NCBI RefSeq assembly: GCF_002217945.1
Contig: NZ_BCMG01000001.1
Location: 248,001-312,000, forward strand
DNA length: 64,000 nt
Source: Secundilactobacillus silagei JCM 19001
Lineage (GTDB): Bacteria > Bacillota > Bacilli > Lactobacillales > Lactobacillaceae
Direction of reading: 5' to 3'
Of this stretch, positions 54,411 to 64,000 are shown piece by piece (position 1 is the first letter of the stretch; every line of letters begins with the position of its first letter). Position numbers and translations under genes: made by a program. The notes beneath the pieces are model-generated. The model made no database searches. It was not told the DNA's origin and saw nothing but the letters and a program-made list of their open reading frames with translations.

Positions 54411-56510
54411 ATGGCTAATACACGAGCTTTTCCACTAGAAAAGACCCGTAATATCGGGATCATGGCGCATATCGATGCTGGTAAGACAACTACCACTGAA
54501 CGGATCCTGTACTATACTGGTAAAATTCATAAGATTGGTGAAACCCATGATGGTGCTTCACAAATGGACTGGATGGCACAAGAACAAGAACGTGGGATCA
54601 CGATCACTTCTGCAGCCACTACTGCTGAATGGAAGGGTCACCGGATCAACATTATCGATACCCCAGGACACGTGGACTTCACCGTTGAAGTTGAACGTTC
54701 ACTGCGTGTGCTTGATGGTGCGATTGCGGTCTTGGATGCCCAAGCCGGTGTTGAACCCCAAACTGAAACGGTTTGGCGTCAAGCTTCCGACTATGATGTT
54801 CCCCGTATCGTGTTCGTTAACAAGATGGATAAGATCGGTGCTGACTTTGACTATTCAGTACAAACCATCAAGGACCGTCTGCAAGCCAACGCTTTAGCTG
54901 TTCAGATGCCAATTGGTGCTGAAGACAAGTTCGAAGGTGTTATCGACTTACTTGATATGAAAGCCGACATCTACGACGAAGATAAGCTTGGTTCAGAATG
55001 GGATACTGTTGACATTCCTGACGATTACAAGGAAGAAGCTAAAAAGCGTCGTGAAGCGATGATCGAAGAAATCGCTGACGTTGATGACGACATCATGGAA
55101 AAGTACCTTGATGGTAAGGACATTCCAGTTGCCGAATTAAAGGCTGCTATCCGTAAAGCAACCTTGAACCTTGAAATCTTCCCAGTACTTGCTGGTTCAG
55201 CTTTCAAGAACAAGGGTGTTCAAATGCTGATGGATGCCACAGTTGACTACTTACCTTCACCATTGGACGTTAAGCCTTACAACGCGACTGACCCTGATAC
55301 TGGTGAAAAAGTTGAACTGACAGCTAACGATGACGCTAACTTTGCTGCTTTGGCATTTAAGATCGCCACTGACCCATTCGTTGGTCGTTTGACCTACATC
55401 CGGGTTTACTCAGGTACCTTGGAATCAGGTTCATACGTTTTGAACGCTACCAAGGACAAGCGTGAACGTGTTGGTCGTTTGCTGCAAATGCATTCTAATC
55501 ACCGTCAAGAAATCCCAGAAGTCTTCTCTGGTGATATCGCTGCCGCTATTGGTTTGAAGAACACCACTACTGGTGATTCTTTGACCGATGTTGATCACCC
55601 ATTACACTTGGAATCAATGGACTTCCCTGATCCAGTTATTCAGGTTGCCGTTGAACCTAAGACTAAGGCTGACCAAGATAAGATGAACAACGCCTTACAA
55701 AAGCTTTCTGAAGAAGATCCTACTTTCAAGGCTGAAACTAACCCTGAAACTGGTGAAACTTTGATTGCTGGGATGGGTGAACTTCACTTGGATATTATCA
55801 TCGATCGTATGAAACGTGAATTCAAGGTTGAAGCTACCGTTGGTGCACCTCAAGTTTCTTATCGTGAAGCCTTCACTAAGCAAACTTCTGCACAAGGTAA
55901 GTTCGTTCGTCAGTCTGGTGGTAAAGGTCAATATGGTGATGTTTGGGTTGAATTCACCCCTAATGAAGAAGGTAAAGGATTCGAATTCGAAGATGCCATT
56001 GTTGGTGGTGTTGTTCCTCGTGAATACATCCCATCAGTTGAACAAGGGATCAAGGAATCAATGGCTAACGGTGTCCTTGCCGGCTACCCATTAATTGACT
56101 TGAAGGCCAAGTTATACGATGGTAGTTACCATGAAGTCGATTCTAGTGAAGCTGCCTTTAAGGTTGCCGCTTCAATGGCTTTACGTAACGCTGCTAAGAC
56201 GGCTGACCCAGTTATCTTGGAACCAATCATGAAGGTTGAAATTGTTGTCCCTGAAGAATACATGGGTGACATCATGGGCCAAGTTACTGCACGTCGTGGT
56301 CGTGTTGACGGTATGGAAGCACGTGGGAACGCACAATTGATTCATTCATTTGTCCCATTGGCTGAAATGTTCGGTTACGCTACTACTCTTCGTTCTGCAT
56401 CACAAGGTCGTGGTACCTTTACAATGACCTTTGATCACTACGAAGCCGTACCTAAGTCAATTCAAGCTGATATTATCAAGAAGAACGGCGGCACTCCTGC
56501 TGCTGAATAA
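54411..56510 (+). CDS. fusA: Elongation factor G
   Basis: 699 residues from ATG 54411, protein beginning [25 protein letters not shown] is 13 bases upstream, longer than usual, and the frame is open to a GTG at 54378. G motifs: [18 protein letters not shown] (switch I), DTPGHVDFT and NKMDKIGAD; domains II-V follow, including the domain [14 protein letters not shown] loop. It is the GTPase that moves tRNA and mRNA during translation. Third gene of the str operon. Confidence 0.97.
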   Translation: MANTRAFPLEKTRNIGIMAHIDAGKTTTTERILYYTGKIHKIGETHDGASQMDWMAQEQERGITITSAATTAEWKGHRINIIDTPGHVDFTVEVERSLRVLDGAIAVLDAQAGVEPQTETVWRQASDYDVPRIVFVNKMDKIGADFDYSVQTIKDRLQANALAVQMPIGAEDKFEGVIDLLDMKADIYDEDKLGSEWDTVDIPDDYKEEAKKRREAMIEEIADVDDDIMEKYLDGKDIPVAELKAAIRKATLNLEIFPVLAGSAFKNKGVQMLMDATVDYLPSPLDVKPYNATDPDTGEKVELTANDDANFAALAFKIATDPFVGRLTYIRVYSGTLESGSYVLNATKDKRERVGRLLQMHSNHRQEIPEVFSGDIAAAIGLKNTTTGDSLTDVDHPLHLESMDFPDPVIQVAVEPKTKADQDKMNNALQKLSEEDPTFKAETNPETGETLIAGMGELHLDIIIDRMKREFKVEATVGAPQVSYREAFTKQTSAQGKFVRQSGGKGQYGDVWVEFTPNEEGKGFEFEDAIVGGVVPREYIPSVEQGIKESMANGVLAGYPLIDLKAKLYDGSYHEVDSSEAAFKVAASMALRNAAKTADPVILEPIMKVEIVVPEEYMGDIMGQVTARRGRVDGMEARGNAQLIHSFVPLAEMFGYATTLRSASQGRGTFTMTFDHYEAVPKSIQADIIKKNGGTPAAE

Positions 56511-56518
56511 TTTCTTCG

Positions 56519-56553
56519 AAAAAGACGTTGCATTTTTGCAGCGTCTTTTTTAG
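56519..56553 (+). terminator. Rho-independent terminator after fusA
   Basis: AAAAAGACGTTGCA pairs with TGCAGCGTCTTTTTT around TTTT. Confidence 0.92.
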
Positions 56554-56845
56554 TACATATACAATAGAAGAAACGTAAAATTAAATTTTTATGAATTATC
56601 TGGACGATTATTTCGACCCATTAAGGGGTCAATTTAAAAAACATCCCAATAATCCTTGTCAAACCGGTATTTATTTAGTATTATATATAGGTGCTGTATT
56701 TCGAGGGCATAACTATGCTCCGGAATCGCATAGCAAAGCGATGATGTGAAAGGTTGCGGCACACCCGGCCGCTTTGCCACGGGGTGTGACGGTAATTTTC
56801 ACGGAGTTAGTCTTATTTTTAAAATAGACGTAAGGAGGGAATCCA
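56554..56845. other. Promoter and structured leader upstream of the S10 operon
   Basis: AT-rich sequence to 56655, then the promoter at 56656-56684. From about 56700 the leader is GC-rich and foldable: GCATAACTATGC (56709-56720) and CACACCC (56761-56767) / GGGTGTG (56782-56788) around GGCCGCTTTGCCACG. No open reading frame. Confidence 0.65.
56656..56684 (+). promoter_or_regulatory. Promoter of the S10 operon
   Basis: TTGTCA (56656-56661), 17-bp spacer, TATTAT (56679-56684); leader of about 155 nt. Confidence 0.75.
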
Positions 56846-57154
56846 ATGGCAAAACAAAAAATTCGTATCCGTTTGAAGGCTTACGAACACCGCATTCTTG
56901 ACCAATCTGCAGAAAAGATTGTTGAAACTGCAAAGCGTACAGGTGCAGAAATTTCTGGTCCTATTCCATTACCAACAGACCGGACAGTTTATACGGTGCT
57001 TCGTTCACCACATAAGTTTAAGAAGTCGCGTGAACAATTTGAAATGCGCACTCACAAACGGTTAATCGATATTGTTAACCCAACACCAAAGACGGTCGAC
57101 TCATTAATGAAGTTAGACTTGCCTTCAGGTGTGGATATCGAAATCAAATTATAA
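56846..57154 (+). CDS. rpsJ: 30S ribosomal protein S10
   Basis: 102 residues, standard length. Begins [20 protein letters not shown] and ends with the conserved [11 protein letters not shown]10 is part of the 30S head and of antitermination complexes with NusB. First gene of the S10 operon; AAGGAGGG ribosome site. Confidence 0.98.
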   Translation: MAKQKIRIRLKAYEHRILDQSAEKIVETAKRTGAEISGPIPLPTDRTVYTVLRSPHKFKKSREQFEMRTHKRLIDIVNPTPKTVDSLMKLDLPSGVDIEIKL

Positions 57155-57208
57155 TTTAGCTTCAGACAGTTTTAGGACAAAAAATTACATTATATCGGAG
57201 GTGTACTC

Positions 57209-57844
57209 ATGACCACTAAAGGAATCTTAGGCAAAAAAGTAGGGATGACGCAAGTCTTCACTGATAATGGCGAATTGATCCCAGTTACTGTTGTTGAAAC
57301 TACTCCTAACGTTGTGTTACAAGTTAAGACAGTTGAAAACGACGGTTACAACGCGATCCAATTAGGCTACGAAGACAAACGCGATGTTTTAAGCAACAAA
57401 CCCGAAAAAGGTCATGTAGCAAAAGCAAACACGACTCCTAAGCGCTTCGTTCATGAAATCAAGGATGTTGAGCTGGGAGATTACAAGGTAGCAGACGAAG
57501 TTAAGGCAGACATCTTTGATGCCGGCGACTATGTTGATGTCACTGGTACAACAAAGGGTCATGGTTACCAAGGTAACGTACACAAGGATGGACAATCTCG
57601 TGGACCAGAAACCCACGGTTCTCGTTATCACCGTCGTCCAGGTTCTCTGGGTTCAATTATCAACCGGGTCTTCAAGGGTATGAAATTACCTGGCCGGATG
57701 GGTAATAACACTCGGACTATCCAAAACTTAAAGGTCGTTCGTGCCGATGTTGACAACAACGTTTTGTTGATCAGCGGTAACGTACCTGGTGCTAACAAAT
57801 CATTCATCGAAATCAAGAGTGCCGTTCGCGCACCTAAGAAATAA
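57209..57844 (+). CDS. rplC: 50S ribosomal protein L3
   Basis: 211 residues. N-terminal [25 protein letters not shown] and the central [30 protein letters not shown] extension that reaches the peptidyl transferase centre are intact. One of the first proteins to bind 23S rRNA. Ribosome site CGGAGGTG. Confidence 0.98.
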   Translation: MTTKGILGKKVGMTQVFTDNGELIPVTVVETTPNVVLQVKTVENDGYNAIQLGYEDKRDVLSNKPEKGHVAKANTTPKRFVHEIKDVELGDYKVADEVKADIFDAGDYVDVTGTTKGHGYQGNVHKDGQSRGPETHGSRYHRRPGSLGSIINRVFKGMKLPGRMGNNTRTIQNLKVVRADVDNNVLLISGNVPGANKSFIEIKSAVRAPKK

Positions 57845-57861
57845 GAAAGGAGGAAACGTAA

Positions 57862-58485
57862 ATGACTAGTGTTACATTATTTAAGCAAGACGGTAGCCAA
57901 AATGGTGACGTCACATTAAACGATGCTATCTTTGGTATCGAACCAAACGAAAACGTCGTGTTTGATACTGTTTTGATGCAACGTGCTTCACAACGCCAAG
58001 GAACTCATGCGGTTAAGAACCGTAGTGCAGTTCGTGGTGGTGGTAAGAAGCCTTGGCGTCAAAAGGGTACAGGCCGTGCCCGTGCCGGTTCGACTCGCTC
58101 ACCTATTTGGGTAGGCGGTGGAACTATCTTTGGCCCAACACCTCGTTCATACGCTTACCATCTTCCAAAGAAGGTTACGCGTTTGGCATTGAAGTCAGTG
58201 CTTTCACAGAAGGTTGCTGACGGTTCTTTAGTTGTTGTTGACGCATTTAACTTCGACCAACCAAAGACCAAGGATTTTGCGAAATCATTATCTAGTTTAA
58301 ACGTTTCAACAAAGACTTTAGTGGTTCTTGAGGAAGATAACAAGAATGCAGAAATGGCTGCTCGTAACTTGGCAAATGTTCAAGTAATCGACGCCAAAGG
58401 AATTAACGTCTTGGATGTCATCAACAATGACAAACTTGTGTTAACTCAAGCTGCTCTTTCTCAGATCGAGGAGGTGCTCGCATAA
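57862..58485 (+). CDS. rplD: 50S ribosomal protein L4
   Basis: 207 residues. The tunnel loop is visible: [32 protein letters not shown]4 lines the exit tunnel and in some bacteria represses its own operon. Its last base overlaps the rplW start (TAATG). Confidence 0.98.
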   Translation: MTSVTLFKQDGSQNGDVTLNDAIFGIEPNENVVFDTVLMQRASQRQGTHAVKNRSAVRGGGKKPWRQKGTGRARAGSTRSPIWVGGGTIFGPTPRSYAYHLPKKVTRLALKSVLSQKVADGSLVVVDAFNFDQPKTKDFAKSLSSLNVSTKTLVVLEEDNKNAEMAARNLANVQVIDAKGINVLDVINNDKLVLTQAALSQIEEVLA

Positions 58486-58772
58486 TGGAAGCACGCGAAA
58501 TTATTTTACGCCCAGTCATTACTGAAGCATCTACTGCTTTGTTTGACGACAAGCGTTATACATTCGACGTGGACGTTCGTGCCACGAAGACTCAAGTTAA
58601 AAATGCTGTTCAAGAAATCTTTGACGTAAAAGTTGTTAAAGTTAACATCATGAACGTCAAGGGTAAGTTAAAGCGTCAGGGCCGTTACGAAGGCTACACT
58701 AAGAAGCGTCGTAAGGCTGTTGTCACTTTATCAGCAGATTCAAAAGAAATTAAGTTATTTGGCGAAGAATAA
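58485..58772 (+). CDS. rplW: 50S ribosomal protein L23
   Basis: 95 residues. [36 protein letters not shown] is the L23 signature. Located at the tunnel exit, where trigger factor and SRP dock. Ribosome site GAGGTG lies within the end of rplD; translational coupling is likely. Confidence 0.98.
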   Translation: MEAREIILRPVITEASTALFDDKRYTFDVDVRATKTQVKNAVQEIFDVKVVKVNIMNVKGKLKRQGRYEGYTKKRRKAVVTLSADSKEIKLFGEE

Positions 58773-58799
58773 CAAATAATAATATAGGAGGGAATCAAC

Positions 58800-59636
58800 G
58801 TGGCGATTAAAGTATACAAACCAACCAGCAATGGTCGGCGTAATATGACCAGCCTTGACTACAGTGAAGTTATCACTAAGTCAAAGCCTGAAAAGTCATT
58901 ACTAGAATCAAAAAGTCACACTGCCGGCCGTAACAACCGCGGTAAGAAGACGGTTCGTCACCGTGGCGGCGGTAACAAGACTCAATACCGGATCATCGAC
59001 TTTAAGCGTACAAAAGACAACGTTACTGCTACGGTTAAGGGCATCGAATACGATCCTAACCGGACTGCTAACATTGCACTGTTAGTTTACACTGACGGTA
59101 CTAAAGCTTATATCCTAGCACCTAAAGGCCTCAAGGTTGGCGATCAAGTTCAATCAGGTCCCGATGCAGATATCAAGGTCGGTAACGCATTACCATTGGA
59201 AGACATCCCTGTTGGTACTAACATTCATAACATTGAATTGAAGCCTGGTAAGGGTGGTCAATTAGTTCGTTCAGCTGGTGCTGGCGCACAATTGCTTGGT
59301 AAAGACGGTAAGTACGCAATGGTCCGTTTAGCTTCTGGCGAAGTTCGGATGGTCTTAGCTGGCAACCGTGCCACAATTGGTATCGTTGGTAACGAAGAAC
59401 ACGAATTGATCAACGTTGGTAAAGCCGGACGTAACCGTTGGGTCGGCAAGCGGCCACAATCTCGTGGTTCTGTAATGAACCCTAACGATCACCCTCATGG
59501 TGGTGGTGAAGGTAAAGCACCAATTGGTCGTCCGTCACCATTATCACCATGGGGCAAGAAGACTATTGGTAAGAAGACTCGTTCTACCAAAGCACGTTCC
59601 AACAAGTTTATTGTTCGTCGTAAGAACAAGAAGTAA
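58800..59636 (+). CDS. rplB: 50S ribosomal protein L2
   Basis: 278 residues from GTG 58800 behind TAGGAGGG. Contains [44 protein letters not shown] and the C-terminal [18 protein letters not shown], whose His is needed for peptidyl transferase activity. It is the most conserved large-subunit protein. Confidence 0.98.
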   Translation: MAIKVYKPTSNGRRNMTSLDYSEVITKSKPEKSLLESKSHTAGRNNRGKKTVRHRGGGNKTQYRIIDFKRTKDNVTATVKGIEYDPNRTANIALLVYTDGTKAYILAPKGLKVGDQVQSGPDADIKVGNALPLEDIPVGTNIHNIELKPGKGGQLVRSAGAGAQLLGKDGKYAMVRLASGEVRMVLAGNRATIGIVGNEEHELINVGKAGRNRWVGKRPQSRGSVMNPNDHPHGGGEGKAPIGRPSPLSPWGKKTIGKKTRSTKARSNKFIVRRKNKK

Positions 59637-59681
59637 TAAGCTTGCTGCATAAGCAATCTCACTCGTAAGGAGGGTAATCTA

Positions 59682-59996
59682 ATGAGTCGTAGTTTAAAAA
59701 AGGGACCATTCGCTGATGCACATCTTCTGAAAAAGATTGATGCCCAAAAGGATCAAGATAAGAAGAGTGTTATCAAGACTTGGTCACGTCGTTCAACGAT
59801 TTTCCCTAGCTTTATTGGCTACACAATCGCTGTTTACGATGGCCGTAAGAACGTTCCAGTATATATTCAAGAAGACATGGTTGGTCACAAGTTAGGTGAA
59901 TTTGTACCTACTCGTACTTTCCGTGGTCATGCTGGTACCGATAAGAAGACTGCTGTTGCTGCACCGGCTGCATCGGCTGCACCAACTGCAAAATAA
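59682..59996 (+). CDS. rpsS: 30S ribosomal protein S19 with Ala-rich C-terminal extension
   Basis: 104 residues, about 11-13 longer than usual. The body is standard ([61 protein letters not shown]); after the usual DKK ending comes [14 protein letters not shown], low-complexity and probably disordered. S19 sits at the top of the 30S head, and its tail normally reaches toward the A-site tRNA. The extension is in frame and no frameshift is evident. Confidence 0.96.
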   Translation: MSRSLKKGPFADAHLLKKIDAQKDQDKKSVIKTWSRRSTIFPSFIGYTIAVYDGRKNVPVYIQEDMVGHKLGEFVPTRTFRGHAGTDKKTAVAAPAASAAPTAK

Positions 59997-60012
59997 TAAG
60001 GAGGATTAGCTA

Positions 60013-60360
60013 ATGGCTGAACAAGTTACATCAGCAAAGGCAACTGCGAAAACAGTTCGAGTTGCCTCACGTAAGGTCCGCCTTGTCATTGATCTTATCA
60101 GAGGCAAAAGCGTGGCTGAAGCGATTGCTATCTTGAAGTTCACCCCTCGTGGTGCTTCACCAATCGTTGAAAAAGTGTTAATGTCAGCAGTTGCAAATGC
60201 TGAAAACAATTTTGACTTGGACCGTGCTGATTTGGTTGTCAGCGAAGCCTTTGTCGACGAAGGACCAACCCTTAAGCGGTTCCGTCCCCGTGCCAAAGGT
60301 TCTGCTTCACCAATCAATAAGCGTACAAGTCACATCACTGTAGTCGTATCTGAAAAATAG
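60013..60360 (+). CDS. rplV: 50S ribosomal protein L22
   Basis: 115 residues; [27 protein letters not shown] and the tunnel hairpin [31 protein letters not shown] are present. It lines the exit tunnel with L4 and is a macrolide-resistance locus; the hairpin tip appears wild type. Twelve bases separate its stop from the rpsC start. Confidence 0.98.
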   Translation: MAEQVTSAKATAKTVRVASRKVRLVIDLIRGKSVAEAIAILKFTPRGASPIVEKVLMSAVANAENNFDLDRADLVVSEAFVDEGPTLKRFRPRAKGSASPINKRTSHITVVVSEK

Positions 60361-60372
60361 GAGGGATAACGC

Positions 60373-61041
60373 GTGGGTCAAAAGATTAATCCAACCGGAT
60401 TGCGTGTCGGCATTATTCGCGACTGGGAAGCAAAGTGGTATGCTGAAAAAGACTTTGCTGCCTACTTAGGCGAAGACCTCAAAATCCGCAAATATATCGA
60501 AAAGCGCCTTGCTGATGCCTCAGTATCAACAGTCGAAATTGAACGTGCCGCTAACCGCGTCAACATTTCAATTCACACTGCTAAGCCTGGTATGGTTATT
60601 GGTAAGGGTGGGTCAGAAGTTGAAAATCTCCGTAAGGAATTGAACAACTTAACTGGCAAACGAGTACACATCAACATCATCGAAATCAAGAAACCTGATT
60701 TAGATGCTAAATTAGTTGGTGAAAACATTGCACGTCAACTTGAAGGCCGTGTTGCCTTCCGTCGTGCTATGCGTCAATCAATGCAACGGACTATGCGTTC
60801 TGGTGCCAAGGGTATTAAGACCCAAGTTGCCGGTCGTTTAAACGGTGCTGATATGTCTCGTGTTGAATCTTACTCAGATGGAACCGTTCCTCTGCATACA
60901 TTACGTGCAGACATCGATTACGCTTGGGTTGAAGCACACACAACTTATGGATCATTAGGTGTTAAGACTTGGATCTACCGTGGCGAAATTTTGCCTGACA
61001 AGCCTGACGCTAATAAAAATAACGAGCAAGGAGGGAAATAG
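60373..61041 (+). CDS. rpsC: 30S ribosomal protein S3
   Basis: 222 residues from GTG 60373 behind AGGAGGG. The KH domain has [18 protein letters not shown]; the C-terminal domain has [28 protein letters not shown] and SYGSLGV-like [18 protein letters not shown]. It is part of the mRNA entry helicase with S4 and S5. Confidence 0.98.
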   Translation: MGQKINPTGLRVGIIRDWEAKWYAEKDFAAYLGEDLKIRKYIEKRLADASVSTVEIERAANRVNISIHTAKPGMVIGKGGSEVENLRKELNNLTGKRVHINIIEIKKPDLDAKLVGENIARQLEGRVAFRRAMRQSMQRTMRSGAKGIKTQVAGRLNGADMSRVESYSDGTVPLHTLRADIDYAWVEAHTTYGSLGVKTWIYRGEILPDKPDANKNNEQGGK

Positions 61042-61042
61042 C

Positions 61043-61477
61043 ATGCTAGTACCAAAGCGAGTAAAGCACCGTCGTGAACATCGTGGTAAGTTACGTGGCA
61101 CTGCCAAAGGTGGCAAGTCAGTTGCTTTCGGTGATTACGGTTTACAAGCATTAGATTCCAGCTGGATCTCAAACCGTCAGATTGAAGCAGCCCGTGTTGC
61201 CATGACACGTTACATGAAGCGTGGCGGTAAAGTTTGGATCAAGATTTTCCCTCACAAATCCTACACTGAAAAAGGTGTTGGTGTTCGTATGGGTAATGGT
61301 AAAGGTGCCCCAGCAGGATGGGTTGCACCAGTTAAACGTGAAAAGGTAATGTTCGAAGTCGGTGGCGTTTCAAAGGAAACTGCATATGAAGCATTACGCT
61401 TAGCAGCTATGAAATTGCCAGTTCGCACGAAGGTTATCCCTCGCGAGGAAGTAGGTGGCGAATCAAATGAAGGCTAA
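61043..61477 (+). CDS. rplP: 50S ribosomal protein L16
   Basis: 144 residues from ATG 61043, protein starting [18 protein letters not shown]; the frame is open further upstream into rpsC, which is not coding for L16. Contains [27 protein letters not shown] and [16 protein letters not shown]. It contacts the A-site tRNA elbow. Overlaps rpmC by 11 bases. Confidence 0.97.
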   Translation: MLVPKRVKHRREHRGKLRGTAKGGKSVAFGDYGLQALDSSWISNRQIEAARVAMTRYMKRGGKVWIKIFPHKSYTEKGVGVRMGNGKGAPAGWVAPVKREKVMFEVGGVSKETAYEALRLAAMKLPVRTKVIPREEVGGESNEG

Positions 61478-61661
61478 AGATATTAAAGAATTAACCACTG
61501 CTGAAATGCTTGAAAAAGAAAAGAGCTACAAAGACGAACTGTTCAACCTTCGTTTCCAATTGGCTACTGGTCAACTTGAAAACACTGCACGTTTGAAGCA
61601 GGTTCGTAAAGACATTGCACGGATCAAAACTGTGCTTCGTCAACAAGAGTTAAACAAGTAA
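61467..61661 (+). CDS. rpmC: 50S ribosomal protein L29
   Basis: 64 residues from ATG 61467, inside the end of rplP; AGGTGG is 8 bases upstream. A helical hairpin with [39 protein letters not shown], the L29 signature. Located at the tunnel exit beside L23. The GTG at 61455 would add four residues and is less likely. Confidence 0.96.
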   Translation: MKAKDIKELTTAEMLEKEKSYKDELFNLRFQLATGQLENTARLKQVRKDIARIKTVLRQQELNK

Positions 61662-61687
61662 AGAATACGATAAAGGAGGAATAATTA

Positions 61688-61954
61688 ATGGCTGAAGAAC
61701 GTAACGCTCGTAAGACATACCGTGGCCGCGTCGTTTCTGACAAAATGGAAAAGACGATTACGGTAGCCGTTGAAACTACCAAAATGCATCCAGTATATGG
61801 TAAGCGGATCAAGTACACTAAGAAGTACAAAGTTCGTGATGAAAACAACGAAGCCAAAATGGGCGACTATGTTGAAATCATGGAAACACGTCCGTTATCA
61901 AAGACTGTTCGTTTCCGACTTCTTAAAGTTGTTGAAAAGTCAGTTACAATCTAG
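61688..61954 (+). CDS. rpsQ: 30S ribosomal protein S17
   Basis: 88 residues; [22 protein letters not shown] and the OB-fold [42 protein letters not shown] are typical. A primary 16S rRNA binder. AAAGGAGGA ribosome site; 26 bp after rpmC. Confidence 0.98.
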   Translation: MAEERNARKTYRGRVVSDKMEKTITVAVETTKMHPVYGKRIKYTKKYKVRDENNEAKMGDYVEIMETRPLSKTVRFRLLKVVEKSVTI

Positions 61955-62007
61955 TTTCGACATTTATCGTATTCTGTTTTACTTAGAAGTGAAAGGAGGA
62001 CACTAAC

Positions 62008-62376
62008 GTGATCCAACAAGAATCTCGTTTAAAAGTCGCTGATAACTCTGGTGCCCGGGAAATTTTAACTATTAAAGTTCTGGGTGGTTCAAAGCGGCGT
62101 TATGCAAGCATTGGTGACGTTATCGTTGCAACTGTTAAGCAAGCAACACCAGGTGGCGTTGTCAAAAAGGGTGACGTCGTCAAAGCAGTTGTCGTACGTA
62201 CGACTTCTCGTGTACGTCGTGCCGATGGCTCATACATCAAATTTGATGAAAATGCTGCGGTATTAATCCGTGATGACAAGAGTCCACAAGGTACTCGTAT
62301 TTTCGGACCAGTTGCGCGTGAATTGCGTGACAACGATTATATGAAGATTGTCTCTCTTGCACCAGAAGTGCTCTAA
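62008..62376 (+). CDS. rplN: 50S ribosomal protein L14
   Basis: 122 residues from GTG 62008 behind AAAGGAGG, with the standard protein start [18 protein letters not shown]. Also [38 protein letters not shown] and [15 protein letters not shown]-like [20 protein letters not shown]. It forms an intersubunit bridge and binds silencing factor RsfS. First gene of the spc group; a 53-bp gap separates it from rpsQ. Confidence 0.98.
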   Translation: MIQQESRLKVADNSGAREILTIKVLGGSKRRYASIGDVIVATVKQATPGGVVKKGDVVKAVVVRTTSRVRRADGSYIKFDENAAVLIRDDKSPQGTRIFGPVARELRDNDYMKIVSLAPEVL

Positions 62377-62406
62377 TCGTTCGAAATTAAGGAGGTGCCA
62401 AACAGG

Positions 62407-62718
62407 ATGTTCATTAAAACTGGTGATAAAGTTCGCGTGATCAGCGGTAAAGATAAGGGTAAAGAAGGAACTGTTACTAAGACCCTTAACGATAAGAACC
62501 GTGTCATCGTCGAAGGTGTCAACATGATCAAGAAGCATCAAAAAGCTTCTCAAAGCAATCCTCAAGGTGGCATCATTGATACTGAAGCACCAATTCAAGT
62601 ATCTAACGTGATGTTCCTTGACCCTTCTACCAACGAACCAACCCGTGTTGGTTTCCGCGTAGAAGATGGCAAGAAGGTTCGTTTCGCTAAAAAAAGCGGC
62701 GAAACCATCGACAAGTAA
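62407..62718 (+). CDS. rplX: 50S ribosomal protein L24
   Basis: 103 residues from ATG 62407; the GTG at 62395 lies within the AAGGAGGTG ribosome site and is rejected. The KOW motif is at the start ([21 protein letters not shown]), followed by [15 protein letters not shown] and the C-terminal [20 protein letters not shown]. Initiates 50S assembly near the tunnel exit. Confidence 0.97.
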   Translation: MFIKTGDKVRVISGKDKGKEGTVTKTLNDKNRVIVEGVNMIKKHQKASQSNPQGGIIDTEAPIQVSNVMFLDPSTNEPTRVGFRVEDGKKVRFAKKSGETIDK

Positions 62719-62743
62719 TCAAGGAAGGAGGACAAATTAACTA

Positions 62744-63286
62744 ATGGCTAATCGTTTAGAAGAAAAGTACAACAAAGAAATCGTTCCATCAATGATTGAA
62801 AAGTTCAACTACTCTTCAATCATGCAAGCACCTAAGTTGGACAAGATCGTCTTAAACATGGGTGTTGGTGATGCAACTACAAACGCTAAAAACTTGGATG
62901 AAGCAGTTGAAGAACTTGGCTTGATTGCAGGTCAAAAGCCTTTGATTACTAAAGCTAAGAAGTCAATCGCCGGTTTCCGTTTACGTGAAGGTAACGCTAT
63001 CGGTGCTAAGGTTACATTACGTGGCGAACGGATGTATGATTTCTTGGACAAGTTAGTTAACGTTTCATTACCACGTGTTCGTGACTTCCATGGTATTAGT
63101 TCTCGCGCCTTTGATGGTCGTGGTAACTATACGCTCGGTGTTCGTGAACAATTGATTTTCCCAGAAATCGATTATGATAAAGTTAACCGTGTTCGTGGTC
63201 TTGACATTGTTGTTGTCACGACTGCAAATACAGATGAAGAATCACGCGAGTTGTTAACGCAGCTTGGCATGCCATTTACTAAGTAA
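62744..63286 (+). CDS. rplE: 50S ribosomal protein L5
   Basis: 180 residues; [63 protein letters not shown] and [21 protein letters not shown] are diagnostic. It binds 5S rRNA and contacts the P-site tRNA. GAAGGAGGA ribosome site. Confidence 0.98.
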   Translation: MANRLEEKYNKEIVPSMIEKFNYSSIMQAPKLDKIVLNMGVGDATTNAKNLDEAVEELGLIAGQKPLITKAKKSIAGFRLREGNAIGAKVTLRGERMYDFLDKLVNVSLPRVRDFHGISSRAFDGRGNYTLGVREQLIFPEIDYDKVNRVRGLDIVVVTTANTDEESRELLTQLGMPFTK

Positions 63287-63299
63287 GGAGGGTATTATT

Positions 63300-63485
63300 G
63301 TGGCTAAAAAATCATTAATTGTTAAGAGTCAGCGTCCAGCTAAGTACTCGACACAAGCTTATACACGTTGCGAACGTTGTGGCCGTCCACATTCAGTTTA
63401 TCGCAAATTCCACTTATGCCGACTTTGCTTACGGGAACTTGCCCACAAGGGTCAAATTCCTGGCATGAGAAAATCTAGCTGGTAA
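63300..63485 (+). CDS. rpsZ: 30S ribosomal protein S14, zinc-binding type
   Basis: 61 residues from GTG 63300 (AAGGAGGG upstream), the short C+ form with the zinc motif C-x2-C-x12-C-x2-C ([20 protein letters not shown] then RLC) and the [20 protein letters not shown] ending. The frame extends upstream into rplE, which is not part of the gene. The zinc-free longer paralogue is not in this window. Confidence 0.97.
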   Translation: MAKKSLIVKSQRPAKYSTQAYTRCERCGRPHSVYRKFHLCRLCLRELAHKGQIPGMRKSSW

Positions 63486-63514
63486 GATTTCATTACAAAG
63501 GAGGATAAACGTTA

Positions 63515-63913
63515 ATGTCAATGACTGACCCAATTGCAGACTTCTTAACTCGGATCCGTAATGCCAACATGGTATATCACGAATCATTGGAAGTACCTGC
63601 ATCAAAAATGAAGCGCGACATTGCTGAAATTTTGAAGCGTGAAGGTTTTGTACGCGACGTCGAATACATCGATGATAACAAACAAGGTATCATCCGTGTA
63701 TTTCTTAAGTACGGTCGCGACAAACAACGCGTTATTTCAGGTTTAAAGCGTATTTCAAAGCCAGGTTTACGTACCTACGTTAAATCTGATGCTGTTCCTA
63801 AGGTCCTTAATGGTTTAGGAATTGCAATCATTTCAACATCTGATGGTGTTATTACTGATAAAGAAGCACGCGCAAAGAAAATCGGTGGCGAAGTACTCGC
63901 CTACGTTTGGTAA
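63515..63913 (+). CDS. rpsH: 30S ribosomal protein S8
   Basis: 132 residues from ATG 63515, ten bases after AAGGAGG; ATG 63521 is a less well placed alternative. [54 protein letters not shown] and [30 protein letters not shown] are family hallmarks. It binds helix 21 of 16S rRNA and in some bacteria represses the spc operon. Confidence 0.98.
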   Translation: MSMTDPIADFLTRIRNANMVYHESLEVPASKMKRDIAEILKREGFVRDVEYIDDNKQGIIRVFLKYGRDKQRVISGLKRISKPGLRTYVKSDAVPKVLNGLGIAIISTSDGVITDKEARAKKIGGEVLAYVW

Positions 63914-63943
63914 TATTTAAAAAAGCAGGGAGGTGTCTACTCA

Positions 63944-64000
63944 ATGAGTCGTATTGGTTATAAGACTGTTACTGTTCCAGATGGTGTTGACGTTAAACGC
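63944..64000 (+). CDS. rplF: 50S ribosomal protein L6, first 19 codons only
   Basis: Truncated by the window edge. ATG behind GGGAGGTG, then SRIGYKTVTVPDGVDVKR, the normal L6 N-terminus. Next gene of the spc group. Confidence 0.95.
   Translation, partial: MSRIGYKTVTVPDGVDVKR

Overview
The window is a chromosomal segment of a low-to-medium GC Gram-positive lactic acid bacterium, almost certainly a member of the Lactobacillaceae. Evidence for this: ctsR-clpC-rpoB-rpoC-comC-rpsL-rpsG-fusA followed by the S10/spc ribosomal protein cluster in the lactobacillar order; tRNA genes without encoded CCA; frequent GTG and TTG starts behind strong AGGAGG sites; a surface protein with a KxYKxGKxW signal and an LPQTxE-type sorting motif; PyrR, T-box, lysine-riboswitch, CtsR and LexA control elements of the Firmicutes type; and very close protein resemblance to Lactiplantibacillus/Lactococcus families (judged from memory, no search run). 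No rRNA gene is present, so the species cannot be fixed.

Left part (1-36 kb) is a mosaic of short metabolic and transport units. It begins inside a MATE exporter, then an aldehyde pair (zinc alcohol dehydrogenase plus AldA-type aldehyde dehydrogenase, with Rex-like and cre-like sites upstream), then a complete three-gene proton-translocating transhydrogenase operon (pntA1-pntA2-pntB). Next come divergent GNAT/LysR genes, a secreted serine beta-lactamase-like hydrolase, divergent TetR/TauE genes, a CPBP protease, pepN, a 1040-residue cell-wall anchored protein, a LexA-box-controlled small gene divergent from a lipoprotein, a pyruvate-oxidase-like flavoenzyme, an RluD-type pseudouridine synthase, a DUF1003 protein, pyrD, and an NCS1 permease behind a PyrR-type attenuator. 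A repeat-rich 0.87 kb gap leads to a CDF exporter with a DtxR-family regulator, a ThrE-type two-gene exporter, a second TauE exporter with its DUF1634 partner, a PAP2 phosphatase, an esterase and a GNAT.

Middle part (36-42 kb): a lysine riboswitch in front of an APC lysine permease, a deoxynucleoside kinase, a serine T-box in front of serS, then eight tRNA genes (Val, Lys, Leu, Thr, Gly, Leu, Arg, Pro) behind one promoter and ending in one terminator.

Right part (42-64 kb) is the core information-processing block: CtsR-autoregulated ctsR-clpC, rpoB-rpoC with a leader that carries an apparent attenuator, a prepilin peptidase on the opposite strand, the str operon (rpsL, rpsG, fusA) and the S10/spc operon (rpsJ to the first 19 codons of rplF) behind a structured leader.

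The most unusual non-coding signal is a 230-bp element present twice (9867-10096 and 32143-32372), each time between convergent genes and in the same orientation. Its 25-bp inner stem differs between copies by five double, fully compensatory substitutions plus one wobble-preserving change, with an identical 11-nt loop. A third locus (27.5-27.8 kb) shares part of this element and adds a long imperfect palindrome and a 92-bp direct repeat. No CRISPR array, insertion sequence, phage or rRNA was seen.
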